From contig NZ_JAGSPJ010000006.1 in the NCBI RefSeq assembly GCF_018139545.1, forward strand, positions 62,001-126,000: a stretch of 64,000 nt of DNA, in the 5' to 3' direction. The position numbers were made by a program, and so were the translations under genes. The notes below the pieces were generated by a model that searched no databases, was not told where the DNA came from, and saw only the letters and a list, made by a program, of their open reading frames with translations. The stretch is from Affinundibacterium fentianense (lineage in GTDB: Bacteria > Pseudomonadota > Gammaproteobacteria > Burkholderiales > Burkholderiaceae_D). Shown piece after piece: positions 61,758 through 64,000 of the stretch. Within the stretch, counting starts at the first letter, position 1. Each line of letters starts with the position of its first letter.

Positions 61758-63157
61758 GTTGGGAATCCTTTGAACGCCACATCAAATGGAATTTGTAATT
61801 CCAAATAAAATCCTTGCTTGGACGCATGCTTTAAGCTCAGTGTGCCATTGCATAGTTCGAGTCGTTCGCGCATCCCTTGTAGGCCGTGATTTGGTTGGAG
61901 AGTGTCGCAACCTTGACCATCATCCTGGATTTGAATATTGAGCATGTGCTCGTATTGCTTAAGCGTGATTTGTAAGGTTTGTGCATCAGCATGTCGAATG
62001 ACATTGGTAATCGCTTCCTGAACACAATAAAAAATACAGTGTGCAATGTGCATAGGAACTGGTGTCTTTAGCTCATCAAATTGCAGCGTAATTTTGGGTT
62101 GGGGGATTGATGCGCACAAGATGCGCAAAGCTTGTTGCAAGTTGATTTCTTTATCGCTTTTTTCGCTACTGACGACACTACGTACTTCTGCAAGTAAATC
62201 GTGCGCAAGTTCGCGCGACACTTGCAATGCTTGCTGTAGTCGCGTATCTAGCGATGGCGTTTTTGACTCTATATTTGATTCTGTATTCGACTCTGCACTC
62301 GACGCCATATTCAAATCAGTACCCACGGCGGCGCTATGGCGCACTGCCAAGTCTAAATGCAAATTGAGTGCGGTCAATTGATGACCTAGTATGTCGTGCA
62401 AATCACGGGCAATTCTTGTTCTCTCTGTTATGCGAACTGTGTCGCTGAGCATGATTTGAGTCGCTTGTAATTCTGCGTAGGCGATCTTGAGTTGCGCACT
62501 CTGTTTGAAATAGCGTTTTACGGCGAGGACTGCAGCAAAACAAATACAGTAGAGCAGTAATTGTGCGATCAGATAGAACACCCCGATTTTCCAATGAGTA
62601 CCAGCCAGTGCGGGATTGTTAAACACGTAAAAGAGATGAACTCCGCTATACGCTAGCATCAGCAAGACTAAAAAGCGGAGCGCACGTCGAAACGGGAGGA
62701 AGGCTGCGAACTGTGCTGCCAACACAAGTAGCAATGCCGACATACTCAATGCCGCTAAGACTAATTGCACAGCGAATAAACCATCCGAGCGAAATGCACG
62801 ATGCTGACTGCGCAGCCAAAGTAGGGCGGTAAATAAGAGGCTTAGTGCCGCAGAATAGCTTAAGTAGCAGAAATATTGCCATTCGATACGAGCAGCCTCG
62901 GTATCCAGCGCAAGCCAATTACTTAATATCTCGCGCACCCACCATTGGCAGAAGAAACCTGCTGGCGTATGAAGATTAGCCTGTGCGGGCGCAGTGAAGA
63001 ATAGCTCAAAAAATTCAAAGCCACCAAAAATGATGCAAGCAAATAGGCCGCAGACAAGCGCTAGATGCGGTTTAAGTAAAGCGATAAATTGACTGAAAAA
63101 ACGACGGGAGGAAGTGTCTATATATTTGACAGAAAAACTGCTACTGACATGGGTCAT
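61754..63157 (-). CDS. Sensor histidine kinase, HisKA_3 family
   Basis: 467 residues. About five or six membrane spans in residues 25-235, with no separate periplasmic sensor domain. HisKA_3 dimerisation helix: ERTRIARDLHDILGHQL, phospho-acceptor His near residue 254. An Asn/Ser/Glu repeat-rich insert (about 275-300, ESNTESNIESKT) interrupts the two helices. HATPase_c: EAITNVIRHADA (N box), QDDGQGCD (G1), NHGLQGMRERLE (G2). The organisation is like DesK/LiaS-type kinases. Cotranscribed with the response regulator at 61077. Confidence 0.93.
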   Translation of the reverse strand: MTHVSSSFSVKYIDTSSRRFFSQFIALLKPHLALVCGLFACIIFGGFEFFELFFTAPAQANLHTPAGFFCQWWVREILSNWLALDTEAARIEWQYFCYLSYSAALSLLFTALLWLRSQHRAFRSDGLFAVQLVLAALSMSALLLVLAAQFAAFLPFRRALRFLVLLMLAYSGVHLFYVFNNPALAGTHWKIGVFYLIAQLLLYCICFAAVLAVKRYFKQSAQLKIAYAELQATQIMLSDTVRITERTRIARDLHDILGHQLTALNLHLDLAVRHSAAVGTDLNMASSAESNTESNIESKTPSLDTRLQQALQVSRELAHDLLAEVRSVVSSEKSDKEINLQQALRILCASIPQPKITLQFDELKTPVPMHIAHCIFYCVQEAITNVIRHADAQTLQITLKQYEHMLNIQIQDDGQGCDTLQPNHGLQGMRERLELCNGTLSLKHASKQGFYLELQIPFDVAFKGFPT

Positions 63158-63265
63158 ACACTAGCCTTACGTACACAGAAAATACAATACAAATATCGGT
63201 AAGCAGATAGGTAACTGGGTGGATGCAGTAACACCTATCTTGTCGCAAATATTGTCGATACCTTG

Positions 63266-63520
63266 CTACTTATAGATCAGTTTCATCACTAAAATGAAGG
63301 CAGACAGTGATAAGGAAATCACATTCGCCACAATAATAGGCCAAGCGCCGAGCATTAATCCGTAGATGAGCCATCCAATCGTACCGGCAAACATAATGCA
63401 ATACATGCCGAGCGAAACGCCTTCAGCGCGTTTGCGACGCCAAGTGAGCCATGCTTGAGGGATGAAAGCGCTTGTTGTTAAAAAAGCAGCGATGTAGCCG
63501 ATAATATCGATAGAATTCAT
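63266..63520 (-). CDS. SemiSWEET (PQ-loop) transporter
   Basis: 84-residue protein with three spans (IIGYIAAFLTTSAFIPQAW, SLGMYCIMFAGTIGWLIYGLML, PIIVANVISLSLSAFILVMKLIY) and the PQ motif in TSAFIPQAWLTWRRKRAEGVS. SemiSWEETs dimerise to carry sugars across the inner membrane. The start overlaps the stop of the flavin reductase gene by four bases, an unusual pairing. Confidence 0.92.
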   Translation of the reverse strand: MNSIDIIGYIAAFLTTSAFIPQAWLTWRRKRAEGVSLGMYCIMFAGTIGWLIYGLMLGAWPIIVANVISLSLSAFILVMKLIYK

Positions 63521-64000
63521 AAAGCTTTACTGGTCAAGAATTGCCCGTGGTGGTAGACAAGCGGAGCTTGGTTTTTAAATGCGCATTGTTCGACTTCGCC
63601 GACAAAAATGAGATGGTCGCCCTCAGGATAACGGCTGCGATTAAAGCATTCAAACCACGCAGAAGCGCCCTTGAGTATGGGAAGACCCGTACGCGATAAA
63701 GTGAATTCGACACCGGCGAAGCGATCTTCGCTACGGCTGGCAAACTGTTCGGCTAAATGGCGTTGATCGGCCGCCAGCACGTTAATCACGTAGTGTGTGT
63801 TATCAGTAAAGACCGGCATACTTTGCGCTTTGTCGCCTAAGCTCCAAATAACCAGTGGCGGATCGAGTGAAACAGAGTTGAAAGAACTCGCGGTCAGGCC
63901 AATAAACTTCCCTTGTGCAAGGCGAGTCGTGATGACAGTAATACCCGTTGCAAATTGCGATAAGGCATGACGAAAGTGGCGACTATCAAAATCAGGGGGA
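63517..64000 (-). CDS. Flavin reductase family protein (N-terminus cut by window end)
   Basis: About 160 codons are visible, open to the window edge on the minus strand; the true start is at most a few residues beyond 64000. RHFRHALSQFATGITVITT, FIGLTASSFNSVSLDPPLVIWSL, YVINVLAADQRHLAEQFA, WFECFNRSRYPEGDHLIFVGEVE are the classic FMN-binding stretches of the flavin reductase/HpaC-like family, which supply reduced flavin to monooxygenases or act as NAD(P)H:FMN reductases. The partner oxygenase, if any, is outside the window. Confidence 0.9.
   Translation of the reverse strand, partial: PPDFDSRHFRHALSQFATGITVITTRLAQGKFIGLTASSFNSVSLDPPLVIWSLGDKAQSMPVFTDNTHYVINVLAADQRHLAEQFASRSEDRFAGVEFTLSRTGLPILKGASAWFECFNRSRYPEGDHLIFVGEVEQCAFKNQAPLVYHHGQFLTSKAL

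Overview
The window reads as a stretch of chromosome from a mid-GC betaproteobacterium of the order Burkholderiales, most likely Oxalobacteraceae (Undibacterium/Herminiimonas-like). This placement is an inference from gene content and order: recA-recX-sucC-sucD, pgk-pyk-fba-purC-purE-purK-sua5 and yebC-purD-hemF-nadD-rsfS are characteristic runs in that order. No tRNA, rRNA, CRISPR array, transposase or integrase was seen. About 85-90 % of the DNA is coding.

Layout. 1-2.3 kb: end of a maltose-utilisation locus (GH65 phosphorylase tail, GH13 alpha-glucosidase). 2.5-8.4 kb: dsbA, a FabH-like ketoacyl synthase, a YitT membrane protein, a TPR protein and a CNNM/CorC-type membrane protein. 8.7-13.4 kb: a large GAF-GAF-PAS-GGDEF-EAL c-di-GMP protein, tail-to-tail with a 6-phosphofructokinase. 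13.5-16.2 kb: a compact persulfide/sulfite-handling cluster (DUF2892 protein, Blh-like persulfide dioxygenase, TauE/SafE exporter, cysteine-rich ArsR repressor). 16.4-20.9 kb: M14 metallopeptidase, mnmA, nudJ. 21.4-25.0 kb: proton-translocating transhydrogenase pntAA-pntAB-pntB with panD lodged inside. 25.2-29.9 kb (minus strand): yebC, purD, hemF, nadD, rsfS. 30.2-36.6 kb: HerA-like ATPase, SOS-controlled recA, recX, sucCD. 36.7-42.5 kb: PP2C phosphatase, FHA protein and a type IV pilin locus (TfpX/TfpZ accessory protein, two near-duplicate pilins, PglL-like O-oligosaccharyltransferase) with a clear sigma-54 promoter. 42.6-46.7 kb: CoA-transferase, moaC, M48 protease. 46.8-48.4 kb: a small accessory insertion (HNH endonuclease plus an unrecognised protein with faint M15-peptidase resemblance). 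48.5-52.0 kb: conserved hypothetical, YheT hydrolase, NTF2-like, zinc-finger protein, azlCD. 52.2-60.4 kb: glycolytic and purine genes. 60.4-64 kb: outer-membrane protein, LuxR/HisKA_3 two-component system, SemiSWEET, flavin reductase (cut by the window end).

The most unusual signals are non-coding. A structured element of about 100-120 bp sits a few bases after the stop codons of yebC and pyk, in the same orientation in both, with a conserved core but different yet self-complementary outer arms, as expected of a folded RNA. A third, more diverged, inverted member lies upstream of fba. Other points are a recA terminator between recA and recX, a possible independent transcript upstream of sucC, tandem dyads and a -24/-12 promoter before the first pilin with a decayed version before the second, and an RsfS protein with a long basic repeat tail.
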